64,000 nt of DNA from JAJXSS01 sp964547135. GTDB lineage: Bacteria > Planctomycetota > Phycisphaerae > Phycisphaerales > Phycisphaeraceae. A program made the position numbers and the translations under genes. A model generated the notes under the pieces. It ran no database searches and was not told where the DNA came from. It saw only the letters and a list, made by a program, of their open reading frames with translations. Of the stretch, positions 1 to 9,312 are shown in pieces; position 1 is the first letter of the stretch, and the number at the start of each line of letters is the position of its first letter. The stretch covers positions 9,082 to 73,081 of the forward strand of contig CAZJMK010000009.1 of the NCBI GenBank assembly GCA_964547135.1, in the 5' to 3' direction.

Positions 1-389
1 CGTACCCGGTCGATGAGGGTCGCTTCAAAACCAGTTGTGAACTGGCGCAACTGGCACTGGCGGTTTGGCGGGCGGATGCGAGGCAATTCGCTGCGTTCGA
101 CGATTGGCTGCTCACCCATCAGGGGCAAATCACCCTGCAGCAGGCCCGTGATCATGCAGTCACGCTGGTCAATCCGGAACGACTGGAACAGGCCTTGGCG
201 CTACCGTGGGCGAGTGAACAGTTGCAGCGTAACATCACCTTTTTTCAAAGGTCGGAACTCGGACGATTACCCGCTTTGGTGCATGGCAATCAGGCGATCA
301 TCGGGCGACCGGGAACCTACGCGGAATTTGTGCAATCACTACGTGATGATTTTGGTTTGCGACTTGCCGTCGGAAATGGGCCACGATGA
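1..389 (+). CDS. C-terminal part of a DsbA/thioredoxin-fold protein (5' end outside window)
   Basis: An open frame enters from the left edge (first full codon at base 3) and stops at 387-389. The visible 128 residues contain a stretch rich in Cys-Glu-Leu-Ala and Phe-Asp-Asp-Trp-Leu-Leu, like the helical insert of DsbA-type thiol oxidoreductases, and later a Leu-Pro-Ala-Leu-Val-His-Gly-Asn segment resembling the cis-proline strand of thioredoxin folds. The CxxC active site, if present, lies upstream of the window. In planctomycetes such domains are often fused behind a vitamin K epoxide reductase-like membrane domain, which cannot be tested here. The family call is inference from pattern; the reading frame itself is clear because it is continuous and ends just before an intergenic repeat. 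Confidence 0.6.
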   Translation, partial: YPVDEGRFKTSCELAQLALAVWRADARQFAAFDDWLLTHQGQITLQQARDHAVTLVNPERLEQALALPWASEQLQRNITFFQRSELGRLPALVHGNQAIIGRPGTYAEFVQSLRDDFGLRLAVGNGPR

Positions 390-407
390 TACGAAAGACA
401 CGAAGAA

Positions 408-570
408 AGAAGTGGCCAAGTGGTCGAGTGGTCGAGTGGTCGAGTCATTTTAAATTTTGCTGTTGAATGAACGACCAAACCACGGATGGCCCCATTCACC
501 TGATAACATCCGATGTGCTGTCTTTTCCTTGCACTTGGCCACTGGGCCACTTGACCACTCGGCCACTTCT
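408..570. repeat. Family A repeat: inverted AAGTGGCC/GTGGTCGA element
   Basis: The element begins with AGAAGTGGCC (408-417) followed by 8-base tandem units GTGGTCGA, and ends with the mirror image, CACTTGACC/CACTCGGCC units closing with GGCCACTTCT (561-570). The outer 10 bases are perfect inverted repeats. It lies between a terminating gene and gatB. Similar arrays recur near 9285, 11075, 11300, 15490, 33780, 34820, 34965, 35170, 37040, 43070 and 63965. Confidence 0.7.
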
Positions 571-617
571 GACAACACGGTACGGTATCATGCAGTACTT
601 GCCATGAAGGACTTTGC

Positions 618-2123
618 ATGATGCATTCGACAACCAAGCAAACGGCGCGCTTGATGGTGGGGCTGGAAGTACACGTGGAGCTGGCCACGCGCAGCAAAAT
701 GTTCACGGCTGCGCCCAACATCGCGCATCGTGAAAACGAGCATGCCGAACCCAACACATTGTGCGACCCGGTGGTGCTGGGCATGCCGGGGGTGTTGCCG
801 GTGGTGAATCGTGAAGCGGTGGAAATGTCGATGCTGGTGGGGTTGGCCTTGGGTTGCGAAATTGCGCGGTTTACCAAGTGGGACCGTAAAAGTTATTACT
901 ACCCGGATTTGCCGAAGAATTATCAGATCAGTCAATACGATCAGCCGTTGTGTGAGCATGGGTGTGTCGAGGTGCCGTTGGACGATGGCTCGGTGAAAAG
1001 CATTCGTATTTTGCGGGCGCATTTGGAAGAGGACGCGGGCAAGTTGCTGCATGAAGCCCCGGGCGGACATGCGCTTGATGGTTCGATTGTTGATTTGAAT
1101 CGCGCGGGCACGCCGCTGTTGGAAATTGTGACGCAGCCGGATTTTGAAAGTGCGGAACAGGTGGTGGCTTTTGCGCAGCTGCTGCGCAACTGGTGCCGAG
1201 CCTTGGGGGTGACGCAGGGCGTCATGCAGCAGGGACACATGCGTTTTGAGCCGAACATCAATGTGATTATTGAACGCGATGGTGTGACCTACAAAACCCC
1301 GATTGTGGAAATCAAAAACCTCAACAGTTTTCGTGCCTTGTCGGGGGCGGTGAACCACGAACACCAGCGACAGATCGACGAATGGGAGCGCACGGGGAAA
1401 ACCATGGCCGCGGGCGCCAAATCGACCCGTGGCTGGGACGATGACAAGCAGGTTACTTTTTTGCAACGGGAAAAGGAAGATGCGCATGATTATCGATACT
1501 TCCCCGACCCGGATTTGGTGCCGGTGGTGGTGAGTGATGATTGGCTGAACGAGGTGCGCAGCAAGCTGGTCGATCCGCCGCATGTGCGGGAAAAATATTA
1601 CGTGGATCAATTGGGTTTGGGCGTCAAGGAAGCAAGACAGATTTTGGAGGAACCCGCCAACGCACGATTTTTTGAAGCGATGTTGCGCGAAGGTATTGAG
1701 GCCAGGCGAGCCGGTGCATTGCTATTGAATAACCTGGCGCGACGCGCCAATGATCGGGGCGTGACAGCCGGTGAACTGGGCATCACGGTTGTGCAGGTGA
1801 AAATCATCGATCAACTGATGCGTGAAAGCAAGGTCAGTTCCAACGCAGCCGATCAGTTGCTGGATTTGTGCATCACGGACCCGCAGGCGGACCCGCTGCA
1901 ACTGGCGGAGCAGCATGGGTTGATGCAGGTGAGCGACGATGCGGCGCTGTCCGGCTGGTGTGACTCGGCGATAGCGCAAAACCCCAAAAGCGTGGAAGCG
2001 GTCAAGGCTGGTAAAGATGCGGCCATCGGGGCCTTGGTCGGTGCGGTGATGAAATTGTCCAAGGGGCAGGCCAACCCGAAAGTGGTGGGTGAAATGCTTC
2101 GGCAAAGAATCCGCGGGGGTTGA
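618..2123 (+). CDS. gatB: Asp-tRNA(Asn)/Glu-tRNA(Gln) amidotransferase subunit B
   Basis: GatB binds the misacylated tRNA and its kinase-like domain phosphorylates the Glu/Asp side chain before GatA-derived ammonia converts it to Gln/Asn. The 501-residue product has the family's GLEVHVEL start (about residue 15), the KSYYYPDLPKNYQISQYD block (about 91), DLNRAGTPLLEIVTQPD, MRFEPNINV, EIKNLNSFRAL and the DYRYFPDPDL block, followed by the helical and YqeY-type tail. Length is normal for the family. An AAGGA ribosome site at 607-611 lies six bases before the first of two adjacent ATG codons, which sets the start. gatA and gatC are not in the window, so the complex is encoded at dispersed sites. 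Confidence 0.97.
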   Translation: MMHSTTKQTARLMVGLEVHVELATRSKMFTAAPNIAHRENEHAEPNTLCDPVVLGMPGVLPVVNREAVEMSMLVGLALGCEIARFTKWDRKSYYYPDLPKNYQISQYDQPLCEHGCVEVPLDDGSVKSIRILRAHLEEDAGKLLHEAPGGHALDGSIVDLNRAGTPLLEIVTQPDFESAEQVVAFAQLLRNWCRALGVTQGVMQQGHMRFEPNINVIIERDGVTYKTPIVEIKNLNSFRALSGAVNHEHQRQIDEWERTGKTMAAGAKSTRGWDDDKQVTFLQREKEDAHDYRYFPDPDLVPVVVSDDWLNEVRSKLVDPPHVREKYYVDQLGLGVKEARQILEEPANARFFEAMLREGIEARRAGALLLNNLARRANDRGVTAGELGITVVQVKIIDQLMRESKVSSNAADQLLDLCITDPQADPLQLAEQHGLMQVSDDAALSGWCDSAIAQNPKSVEAVKAGKDAAIGALVGAVMKLSKGQANPKVVGEMLRQRIRGG

Positions 2124-2335
2124 AGAAGTCGCCGAGTGCGTTTGAAATGTTTAGCCCGGACGCTTTGCGTCGGCATTTCATGTTAGCGCCGCGATTTATC
2201 GCGTCTGCTCGGCGTATCGAGTGATTGTACATTTTGCAGTTGATTGAACGACCAATTTCAAAATCACCCAATCGCCAGATCACCCAATCGCCAAATTACG
2301 TTCTGCTCCTCTGTGGTAAAAAAAAGTCGGACCAT
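2124..2335. repeat. Convergent gatB/polA gap filled with family E, D and K repeats
   Basis: Family E (TTTAGCCCGGACGCTTTGCG, 2150-2174) is followed by family D (TTAGCGCCGCGATTTATCGC, 2183-2207), then a block of near-repeats of AATCGCCAGATCACCC (about 2263-2300), here called family K. The same three-part order recurs at 34852-34930 and 63825-63935. No gene is seen. Confidence 0.6.
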
Positions 2336-5300
2336 TCAATCGCCCTTGGCGGTGAGCCAGTCGGAACCGCAGCCGACGTCCACCTTCAAGGGCACTTTCA
2401 ACAAAAGTGCGTTTTGCATTTCATCGCGCAACAGTTGCATGGTTGCCTGTACGTGATCAGCCGGGGTTTCCACCACCAGTTCATCATGCACCTGCACCAG
2501 CAGTCGCGCAGGTAATTTTTCATTTTGAATGCGTTGATGCAGCCGCACCATGGCTTTTTTGATGAGGTCAGCGGCACTGCCCTGCACCACACTGTTGATG
2601 GCCAGTCGTTCGCCCAGGCTGCGCTGGTTGGGGTTGGTTGCCTTGATTTGCGGAATGGGGCGTCGCCGACCGAGTATTGTGGTGACGTAACCAAGTTGTT
2701 CCGCCTGCTGGATGCACTGGTCCAAAAACGCACCGATGCCGGCAAACTTGCGCTTGTAATCAGCGATCAGTTTTTTGGCATCATCGACGCTCATGCCCTC
2801 GATCCGCCGTGCCAGGCCGTAGGGCGTGACCCCGTACACGATGCCGAAGTTGATCACCTTGGCATGACCGCGCAGGGCTTTGGTAACATCACTATGTTTC
2901 ACGTGAAACACCTGTGCAGCCACGGCTGTGTGAATGTCCATGTCGTCCATGAACGCCTGAATCAGGTTGGCATCGTTCGACAAATGTGCCAATACACGCA
3001 ATTCGATCTGTGAATAATCCGCGCACACCAATTGACAGCCCGGCGGGGCGACGAAGGCTTTGCGAATCTGTTTACCCAGCTCGGTGCGAATCGGAATATT
3101 CTGCAAATTCGGACCGCTGGACGATAACCGCCCCGTGGCGGCACCGGTCTGATGAAACTGGGCATGCACCCGCCCGGTGTCAGCCGCGATACTTTCTTTC
3201 AGCGACTCAAGGTACGTGCCCACCAGTTTGGTCAGTTGGCGATATTCCAAAATGCCCTGAAGCACCTGTGCCTGCTGCGCGGTTAAATCGTCACGCTGGG
3301 CAAGGGTTTCGAGTACCTCAACATCCGTCGAAGGCCCGGTCTTGCTGCGCTTGACCACCGGCAAACCAAGCTGCGTGAAAAGCACCTGTGCCAGTTGCTT
3401 GGGCGAATCCAAATTACAGTGCTGACCGATATGACCCAAGGTTTCATCACGCACAATATCCATGCGCTGCGTCAGTTGCTGCCGCTGTTCCTCCAGCACG
3501 ACTGAATCAAGTGCAATACCGTTGAACTCCATCTCTGAAAGCGCTTCCACCAGCGGCATTTCAACCTCACATGCCAACGCCTCCATGCCCAATAGTCGCA
3601 ACTCCGGTTGCAACTTTTGCGCCAGTCGCAAAGCCACTTCCGCATCGTCACAGGCATAAGGCGTGATCTGTGCCAGGGGCACCTGGTCCATTGTGCGCAC
3701 AGATTTGACTCCGGGTTTGCGCACAGAACCTTCGCCGATCAACGCACTGATTTGCATCATGCGATGGTTGAACTGGCTCATCGCCAAGTCGTCAATGCCA
3801 TGGGCGGGGTGACCCAGCAGGTGACTGGCGATCATGGAATCAAAAACAATGCCGCGCAGGGGCAGCCCGGCATGACGCAGCACCAGCCAATCGTATTTGA
3901 GGTTGTGCCCGCACTTGCCGATGGCCGGGTCGGCCAATACCGGGCCGAGTATTTGCTGCACATCCGTCAGCGACAATCGCGGTTCACCTTCGGGCGTCAG
4001 AATGGGCACATACACCGCCTGACCCGGCTGCCAACTCAGACTCAACCCGCATAGGGCTGCCCGATGCCCCAGGCCGACGGTCTCCGTGTCGATGGCCAGC
4101 AGCATTTGCTTGGCGATTGACCCCGCCACCTCACGCAATTCATCGACACTGGTCACGGTTTGGTAATCACGGTCTGCGTGATAAACAATGTTGGTTGACC
4201 CGAGCCAATCACCGGCGGGTGATGATGATGTTGATATGGATGATGAAGTGTCATCATCGACTGACGTGGCATGATGTTGTTCATCGGCGGCATCAGCGCC
4301 AGCGTTGGCATCACTCATACCCTCGAACAAGCTGCCGGTGAAATCGAGCGACTTGGTCGGTTTGTTTTTGCGGTGGGTGACAAGGGTTGGTGGCGATGCT
4401 TTCGGCGAAGGCGTGTTCGTCGATGATGCTGGGCTTGAAGGCAATTCGAGGCTCGCTGCCGCCGCCCCCTGCTGTTGCAAAAAGCGTTGCAGTTCGGTGC
4501 GATGTCGTGTGAAGCCCAGTTCATCAAACAGGTGTTCCAGCCCGGCGGCATCGGGGGGTTTCACGCGCATGTCATCAAGTGTCGGCGTCAGCGGCAAATC
4601 ATGTTTGAGGGTCACCAGTTGGACCGATTGTGAAATCCATGCGCGGGCTTTTTCGAGGTTTTCCCTGCGTTTGCCTTTGATCTGATCGAGGTGGTTGTAT
4701 ATGCCGTCGATGGAACCGAATTGGCGGATAAGCTGGGCTGCGGTTTTGGGGCCGATGCCCTCGACGCCCCGCACGTTGTCAGCCGAGTCCCCCATGAGCG
4801 CCAGCATGTCGATCACTTGAGTGGGCGTGATGCCTTTTTCCTTTTGCAACGCTGCCACGTCGATCGTGGTGTCGTTGTGAATATCGAACATCATCACGCG
4901 CTCGGTGAGCAGTTGTTCAAGGTCTTTGTCGCGGGAAACGATGCGTACCTGCCAATCGCTGCGGGCGGGGTCATCGAGTAGCCGACGGGTGAGCGTGGCG
5001 ATGACATCGTCAGCCTCGGCAGTGGCGTGACCCAGTACCGTGATGCCGAACAAGCGGGTGAGTTCGAAAACCCGTTTTTCCTGCGCGATCAGGTCGGCTG
5101 GGGGCGGGGGACGGTTGGCCTTATATTGCGGGTCAATGTCATCACGAAACGTTTTACCAGGCAGGTCGATGGCCATGACCACATGTTGCGGGCGACAGGT
5201 GTTGAAAAATTTGAGGAACATGCCCGCCATGCCGAACACGGCCTGCGTCGGCTCGCCGGTGCGCGGACTGTTCATGCCCCCGCGAATGGCAAAGTAGGCG

Positions 5301-5386
5301 CGAAAAATCTGCGCATGACCATCAATGAGGTACAAGGTTTTTTCCGGCGGCGGTGAAGTAACCGGGGTGTCCGGGGGGGTGGTCAT
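2336..5386 (-). CDS. polA: DNA polymerase I with 5'-3' and 3'-5' exonuclease domains
   Basis: The product (about 1016 residues from the ATG at 5386) fills gaps and removes RNA primers in replication and repair. The N-terminal flap nuclease region carries YLIDGHAQIFRAYFA and a helix-hairpin-helix VEGIGPKTAAQLI. A proline/serine/aspartate-rich linker of roughly 90 residues follows, longer than in E. coli and accounting for the large size. The proofreading domain keeps the AIDTET motif (about residue 431), so 3'-5' exonuclease activity is expected. The polymerase has motif A DYSQIELRVLAHLS, motif B AKVINFGIVYG with phenylalanine at the sugar-discriminating position, and motif C QVHDELVVE. The open frame extends 25 codons upstream, but the stretch before 5386 does not resemble the family and I prefer the internal ATG. 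Confidence 0.97.
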   Translation of the reverse strand: MTTPPDTPVTSPPPEKTLYLIDGHAQIFRAYFAIRGGMNSPRTGEPTQAVFGMAGMFLKFFNTCRPQHVVMAIDLPGKTFRDDIDPQYKANRPPPPADLIAQEKRVFELTRLFGITVLGHATAEADDVIATLTRRLLDDPARSDWQVRIVSRDKDLEQLLTERVMMFDIHNDTTIDVAALQKEKGITPTQVIDMLALMGDSADNVRGVEGIGPKTAAQLIRQFGSIDGIYNHLDQIKGKRRENLEKARAWISQSVQLVTLKHDLPLTPTLDDMRVKPPDAAGLEHLFDELGFTRHRTELQRFLQQQGAAAASLELPSSPASSTNTPSPKASPPTLVTHRKNKPTKSLDFTGSLFEGMSDANAGADAADEQHHATSVDDDTSSSISTSSSPAGDWLGSTNIVYHADRDYQTVTSVDELREVAGSIAKQMLLAIDTETVGLGHRAALCGLSLSWQPGQAVYVPILTPEGEPRLSLTDVQQILGPVLADPAIGKCGHNLKYDWLVLRHAGLPLRGIVFDSMIASHLLGHPAHGIDDLAMSQFNHRMMQISALIGEGSVRKPGVKSVRTMDQVPLAQITPYACDDAEVALRLAQKLQPELRLLGMEALACEVEMPLVEALSEMEFNGIALDSVVLEEQRQQLTQRMDIVRDETLGHIGQHCNLDSPKQLAQVLFTQLGLPVVKRSKTGPSTDVEVLETLAQRDDLTAQQAQVLQGILEYRQLTKLVGTYLESLKESIAADTGRVHAQFHQTGAATGRLSSSGPNLQNIPIRTELGKQIRKAFVAPPGCQLVCADYSQIELRVLAHLSNDANLIQAFMDDMDIHTAVAAQVFHVKHSDVTKALRGHAKVINFGIVYGVTPYGLARRIEGMSVDDAKKLIADYKRKFAGIGAFLDQCIQQAEQLGYVTTILGRRRPIPQIKATNPNQRSLGERLAINSVVQGSAADLIKKAMVRLHQRIQNEKLPARLLVQVHDELVVETPADHVQATMQLLRDEMQNALLLKVPLKVDVGCGSDWLTAKGD

Positions 5387-5497
5387 GGGTCGATTATAAT
5401 GCCCGCTGCGCTCGCAAAGGAATTCACCGTAAAGAACGCGGCGAAGCAAAGCCCAAGTCAAAGCATTTCGTCAAGTTGCCCTTTTTTCGATCGAATG

Positions 5498-5565
5498 ACT
5501 CAGAGCCGCGAGTGGTAACGAGCGGTGTATTTGAAGAACCACGCGCTTCCGCTTGTGGTTCTGAG
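5498..5565. repeat. Family C palindrome (CTCAGAGCC...GGTTCTGAG)
   Basis: CTCAGAGCCGCGAGTGGTAA on the left is mirrored by an AAGAACCACGCGCTTCCGCT arm ending GTGGTTCTGAG. When translated it yields meaningless Ser-Glu-Pro-Arg-Ala strings. Related copies lie at 33427, 47496, 49797, 56952 and 63676. Confidence 0.65.
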
Positions 5566-5661
5566 CCGCTTCAAAAGTGTTTTTTGTCTTGGAAATTCAT
5601 CCATCGCTGCTATGATGATATTGCGGCATTTCAGACGGATCGTTCACACATCGCGGGAATC

Positions 5662-6042
5662 ATGTTTATGTCGGTGCGGTTCACACAAATCGTGCAGCAT
5701 CACCGGGTACGACCGGGCGGCGTGTTATTGCGTTTGTTGGCGTTGATACTGGCCTTGGGCGGGCTGGCGATCACCATCACGGCTGTGGCTGATTTTTATT
5801 ACACCCGCGGCCTGTTCGATCAGCCGCGCTACACCCATTGGCTCTGGTTCGGCGTACCCATGCTGCTCGTCGGCCTGATGCTCTGCCATTGGACCTTTGC
5901 CGACACCCGTTGGGGCACAGCCACACCACAACCCCCGCGTTCACCCATCATCAAAGCCCCCGCCTCCAAAACCCGTCATACCCATGCACAACAACCCACG
6001 CCGACGCAACCCACATCCACACAATCGCATGTCGAAGTTTGA
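5662..6042 (+). CDS. Small membrane protein of unknown function, two predicted TM helices
   Basis: About 126 residues. Two hydrophobic segments are visible, LLRLLALILALGGLAITITAV (roughly residues 22-42) and WLWFGVPMLLVGLMLCHWTF (roughly 58-77), followed by a proline/threonine/glutamine/histidine-rich hydrophilic tail. I do not recognise a family. The frame is open upstream to 5476, but that part crosses a family C repeat and is not believable as protein; ATG at 5662 (or 5668) is the likely start. It ends four bases before the convergent AraC-type gene stops, so the two share a very short intergenic space. Confidence 0.5.
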   Translation: MFMSVRFTQIVQHHRVRPGGVLLRLLALILALGGLAITITAVADFYYTRGLFDQPRYTHWLWFGVPMLLVGLMLCHWTFADTRWGTATPQPPRSPIIKAPASKTRHTHAQQPTPTQPTSTQSHVEV

Positions 6043-6045
6043 TCT

Positions 6046-6912
6046 TCAAGGCAGACTGCGACGATACGCCCGCGGCGACAGGCCGGTGATCTGTTTGAAC
6101 CGGTGCGAAAAGTGAAACTCATCGCAAAACCCCAGTTCATCGGCGATGTGCTTATCCGTCAGGCGTAATCGATGCATCATTTCACAGGCCCGCTCAATGC
6201 GCTGCTGCAACTGATAGCGACGCGGGGGCAGCCCGGCCAGTTGGGTAAAACGACGGCGAAACGTGGCGTAGGAACAACCCATCATCCGTGCCACGGCATG
6301 AATGTCCGCATGAAGTATCAACAAGGCGCGTGCCTCGGTGAGCCAGGTCATTTCATGGCCGATCTGGGCCGGGTTGTTGGCGGCCAGAGCGTCGGCTAAA
6401 AAATGTTGCAAGCGACAGACTTCCAGCAAAGCCGTCGTCGAAGTGGGCGGTGTGGTTTCAAGGATTGAAATCAGCCGTGACCGCCACAAAGGGATCGATG
6501 ACAAATGCCAGATCGGTTTTTGTTGCACCAGCAGTTGCGACTGTTCCCACAATTCAAACACAGGCCCTTCAAAAACCAGATACACCTCGCGCCAAAGGTC
6601 GTCGGGGCCTGGGCCGTAGTGATGCGGCAACTGCGGAAAGACAACGATCAGGTCACCCGCATGAATCGACCGCTGCCCAAGGTGATCGTCAAAATAAAAC
6701 CCGTGCCCCTGGGTGACGTACACCAAGGCATAACGACCAAAAACGCGTCCCGGTTGCATCGCCGGCCCACTGCCGGTTTTGAAAAGCTCGCCCGCCTGCG
6801 TGATCGCCCCCAACGGACAACCCACCGGTGGCGTCAGGCGAAACCAGCGCGAGGTTTGGTCAAGGGGCGTATTCATGCGCAAATCATACAAGTTATCGCG
6901 CATCGCAACCAT
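6046..6912 (-). CDS. AraC-family transcriptional regulator
   Basis: A 288-residue protein with an N-terminal cupin-like ligand domain (GRYALVYVTQGHGFYFDD and AGDLIVVFPQLPHHYGP, about residues 60-105) and a C-terminal double helix-turn-helix. The first HTH is around IHAVARMMGCSYATFRRRFTQ and the second around HIADELGFCDEFHFSHRFKQ followed by the usual GLSPRAYRRS. It is transcribed divergently from the PhyH/UroD-like pair starting at 6984, leaving about 70 bases for a shared control region, so control of that pair is the natural inference. The start is uncertain: ATG codons at 6912, 6903 and 6876 all lack a good ribosome site. Confidence 0.9.
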   Translation of the reverse strand: MVAMRDNLYDLRMNTPLDQTSRWFRLTPPVGCPLGAITQAGELFKTGSGPAMQPGRVFGRYALVYVTQGHGFYFDDHLGQRSIHAGDLIVVFPQLPHHYGPGPDDLWREVYLVFEGPVFELWEQSQLLVQQKPIWHLSSIPLWRSRLISILETTPPTSTTALLEVCRLQHFLADALAANNPAQIGHEMTWLTEARALLILHADIHAVARMMGCSYATFRRRFTQLAGLPPRRYQLQQRIERACEMMHRLRLTDKHIADELGFCDEFHFSHRFKQITGLSPRAYRRSLP

Positions 6913-6983
6913 GGTGAAACAGCGATTTTGCCTATATGGTTGAGTGAATCACACAATCCTTGTTTTGGTGTGGAGTACGTCAC

Positions 6984-7883
6984 ATGCAAGTTCAATTCGG
7001 CAATCGGCGGTACGAATACCCCAGCGTGAACCTGGGCGAGTTGCGTGACAGCAATGACCTGCTGCAACAACCTGAAGGTTTGCGACAACGCTTGCAGCGC
7101 GACGGGTATCTGTTGTTAAGGCAATTGATCCGCCGTGACAAGGTGCTGACGGCACGACAAACCATTTTGAGCTACATGGCTGAAAACCAAGGGTTGGAAC
7201 CTGGTTCGCGTCCGCTGGACGGCGTCATGGGTCAGTATGGCAAATCGGTACGGATGATGGGACGAAAAGGCATCACGCATCACCCGGCTGTCAAAGCGGT
7301 GTTGGAAAGCGACGAACTTTTTGCGTTTTATCAAAAACTATTCGGCGAAACCGTGCGCAGCTTCGACTACAAATGGATGCGGGCGGTGGGCATCGAAGAA
7401 TTCACCGGCGCTCACTACGACGTGGTTTACATGGGCAACGGCAGCAAAAACCTGCTCACCTGCTGGATACCCATGGGCGATATCGAACTGGAACAAGGCG
7501 TGCTGGCGATCTGTGAAGGTTCGCATCAGGCGCCGGGCTTTGAAAAATTGCGCCGGACCTACGGACGCATGGACGTGGACCGCGATCGAATGGACCACGG
7601 GTGGTTTTCCAAAGACCCACAGGAAATCATCGACCGCTTCGGGGGACAGTGGAAAACCACCGCCTTCCGTGCCGGCGACATCCTTACCTTCGGCATGTTC
7701 ACCTTACACGCCTCCACCACCAACACCACCGATCGTTGGCGATTGAGTTGCGATGTTCGTTTTCAACCCTTGTCCGACCCAGCCGACCCGCGCTGGGTGG
7801 GCGATCAACCTTCGGGACATCAACCTTCCGCTCAGACACCACCCAAAACCATGGCCGCCGCCCGTCGTGAATGGGGAGTTTAA
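6984..7883 (+). CDS. Phytanoyl-CoA dioxygenase (PhyH) family Fe(II)/2-oxoglutarate oxygenase
   Basis: The 299-residue product has the double-stranded beta-helix oxygenase signature: an HxD pair at about H144 and D146 (GAHYDVVYM) and a distal histidine at about H242 (FTLHASTTNTTDRWR) followed by an arginine placed to bind 2-oxoglutarate. The family hydroxylates varied small molecules; the substrate cannot be read here. ATG at 6984 follows GTGGAG. It is followed after five bases by the UroD-like gene and is divergent from an AraC regulator, a grouping that suggests an inducible catabolic step. A longer frame beginning at 6960 is possible but not supported. Confidence 0.85.
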   Translation: MQVQFGNRRYEYPSVNLGELRDSNDLLQQPEGLRQRLQRDGYLLLRQLIRRDKVLTARQTILSYMAENQGLEPGSRPLDGVMGQYGKSVRMMGRKGITHHPAVKAVLESDELFAFYQKLFGETVRSFDYKWMRAVGIEEFTGAHYDVVYMGNGSKNLLTCWIPMGDIELEQGVLAICEGSHQAPGFEKLRRTYGRMDVDRDRMDHGWFSKDPQEIIDRFGGQWKTTAFRAGDILTFGMFTLHASTTNTTDRWRLSCDVRFQPLSDPADPRWVGDQPSGHQPSAQTPPKTMAAARREWGV

Positions 7884-7888
7884 TTCGC

Positions 7889-9007
7889 ATGCCGAACCGA
7901 TCCATCACCGCCCATGACAATTTCGAACGCATGTTGCGCCATCAGGGGGCACATTGGCTGCCGCTGGATATGCCCATGACGCCGCCGGTGGTGCGGGAGA
8001 TGAAAAAGCGCACCGGCTGTGATCATGTCCGCGATGCATTCGACCTCGACTTTCACTACGTCGGTGCGGGCTGGGCGCAGGACATCGAAGCCTGGAAAAA
8101 AGCGCTGACGCAACTGGGCTTTGTACTGCCGGACAATGCGGTCGTAAGGGACTACGGCATCACCCATGCGGTTCCGCCCAAAGAATCACTGGGTACTGCC
8201 GACCATTTGTTGGAAATGCTGCACCCCTTGTCGGTGGTGACCGATGTGGCGCAACTGGAACAACTGCCCTGGCCGAACGTGCACGCCCCGACGCTGGGCG
8301 CCAACCTGCCCACACAGATCGCTGCCGGTCGAAAACAGGGTCGAGTGCTCGCCGCTTCGATGGAATGCACCGTATTCGAACACGCCTGGTATCTGCGCGG
8401 CATGGACAACCTGTTCATGGACATCGCCGAGGGCAACGGCATCGCCGACTGGCTGCTGGATTGGTTCACCGGACGCTCGATTGCTTTGGCGGGTTGTTAT
8501 GCACGCTCCGGCGTCGATGTCATCGGTCTGGGTGACGATGTGGGCACGCAGATCGGCATGATGATGTCGCCCGACTTCTGGCGGCAACATTTCAAACCAC
8601 GACTTGCCCGCGTGGTACACGCCATTCGTGAAAACCAGGGCGACAAGCATATCTGGATTCGCTATCACAGCGACGGCGACATCCGTGACATTCTCAACGA
8701 CCTGCACGACATCGGCATTGACATCCTCAATCCGCTGCAACCCGAATGCATGCCGGTGACGCCAACCGTCCGTCAGTATCAACACAAACTCGGCTTCTGG
8801 GGCGCCATCGGCACGCAAACCACCATGCCCTTTGGCAGCACCCACGATGTGCAGAAAGCCGTCGATGAACTGGCCGAGCTGGCACGACAAGGTGCCGCCA
8901 TCGTCGTGGCCCCGACGCATGTGCTCGAACCCGATGTGCCCTGGGTCAACATCGAATCACTGGTGAACGCTGTGCGACAGGTGAGCCTGATGCCCGCACA
9001 GGTGTGA
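7889..9007 (+). CDS. Uroporphyrinogen decarboxylase-family protein (methyltransferase-like)
   Basis: About 372 residues. It has the UroD/MtaA-type barrel features ECTVFEHAWYLRGMDNLFMDIAE, DVIGLGDDVGTQIGMMMSPDFWR and IRYHSDGDIRDILNDL with DILNPLQPECM, and ends near VAPTHVLEPDVPWVNIESLVNAV. This subgroup, common in planctomycetes, is distinct from heme-pathway HemE and is related to corrinoid-dependent methyltransferases. The ATG at 7889 follows GGGGAG at 7873-7878, inside the end of the upstream oxygenase frame, so the two are probably co-transcribed. The substrate is unknown; C1 transfer or demethylation is an inference from the family. Confidence 0.8.
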   Translation: MPNRSITAHDNFERMLRHQGAHWLPLDMPMTPPVVREMKKRTGCDHVRDAFDLDFHYVGAGWAQDIEAWKKALTQLGFVLPDNAVVRDYGITHAVPPKESLGTADHLLEMLHPLSVVTDVAQLEQLPWPNVHAPTLGANLPTQIAAGRKQGRVLAASMECTVFEHAWYLRGMDNLFMDIAEGNGIADWLLDWFTGRSIALAGCYARSGVDVIGLGDDVGTQIGMMMSPDFWRQHFKPRLARVVHAIRENQGDKHIWIRYHSDGDIRDILNDLHDIGIDILNPLQPECMPVTPTVRQYQHKLGFWGAIGTQTTMPFGSTHDVQKAVDELAELARQGAAIVVAPTHVLEPDVPWVNIESLVNAVRQVSLMPAQV

Positions 9008-9092
9008 AAGATTCAATGGATAATGGATAAAGGATGATGGCTAATGTTCGGAGAGGGTGTACGTCAATCAACTCTGGGCCGGGTTCTGCAAA

Positions 9093-9203
9093 GCCGCCGA
9101 TGTCATCGGCGGTCAGTGACTATCGAAACATGCAAGCACTGACAGAAAAGCTGCCGGTGCTTTCGGTATACGTCGATTGTTGACCGCCGATACCATCGGC
9201 GGC
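9093..9203. repeat. Pair of palindromes forming an inverted repeat
   Basis: GCCGCCGATGTCATCGGCGG (from 9093) and TGACCGCCGATACCATCGGC (from 9181) are each nearly perfect palindromes and are also inverted copies of each other, separated by about 65 bases. The stretch 9008-9312 otherwise holds a family E copy (about 9250-9276, reversed) and family A units (9287-9307); no gene is seen. Confidence 0.6.
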
Positions 9204-9312
9204 ATTACTAATCACACGCGAGAGTGACACCCGACATCGCCAACCCATGCGCCGACGCCAAGCGTCCGCGCTAAACGTATTGAATCACTCGACCACTTGG
9301 CCACTTCGATTA

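Noticed and set aside
411..446. Tandem GTGGTCGA units as a possible CRISPR array
   Set aside because: Units of 8 bases without spacers, no cas genes; they form inverted pairs instead.
588..1610. 340-codon minus-strand frame opposite gatB
   Set aside because: Shadow of gatB; His/Arg-rich composition and no recognisable motif.
5476..5661. N-terminal extension of the small membrane protein
   Set aside because: This part is a translated family C repeat.
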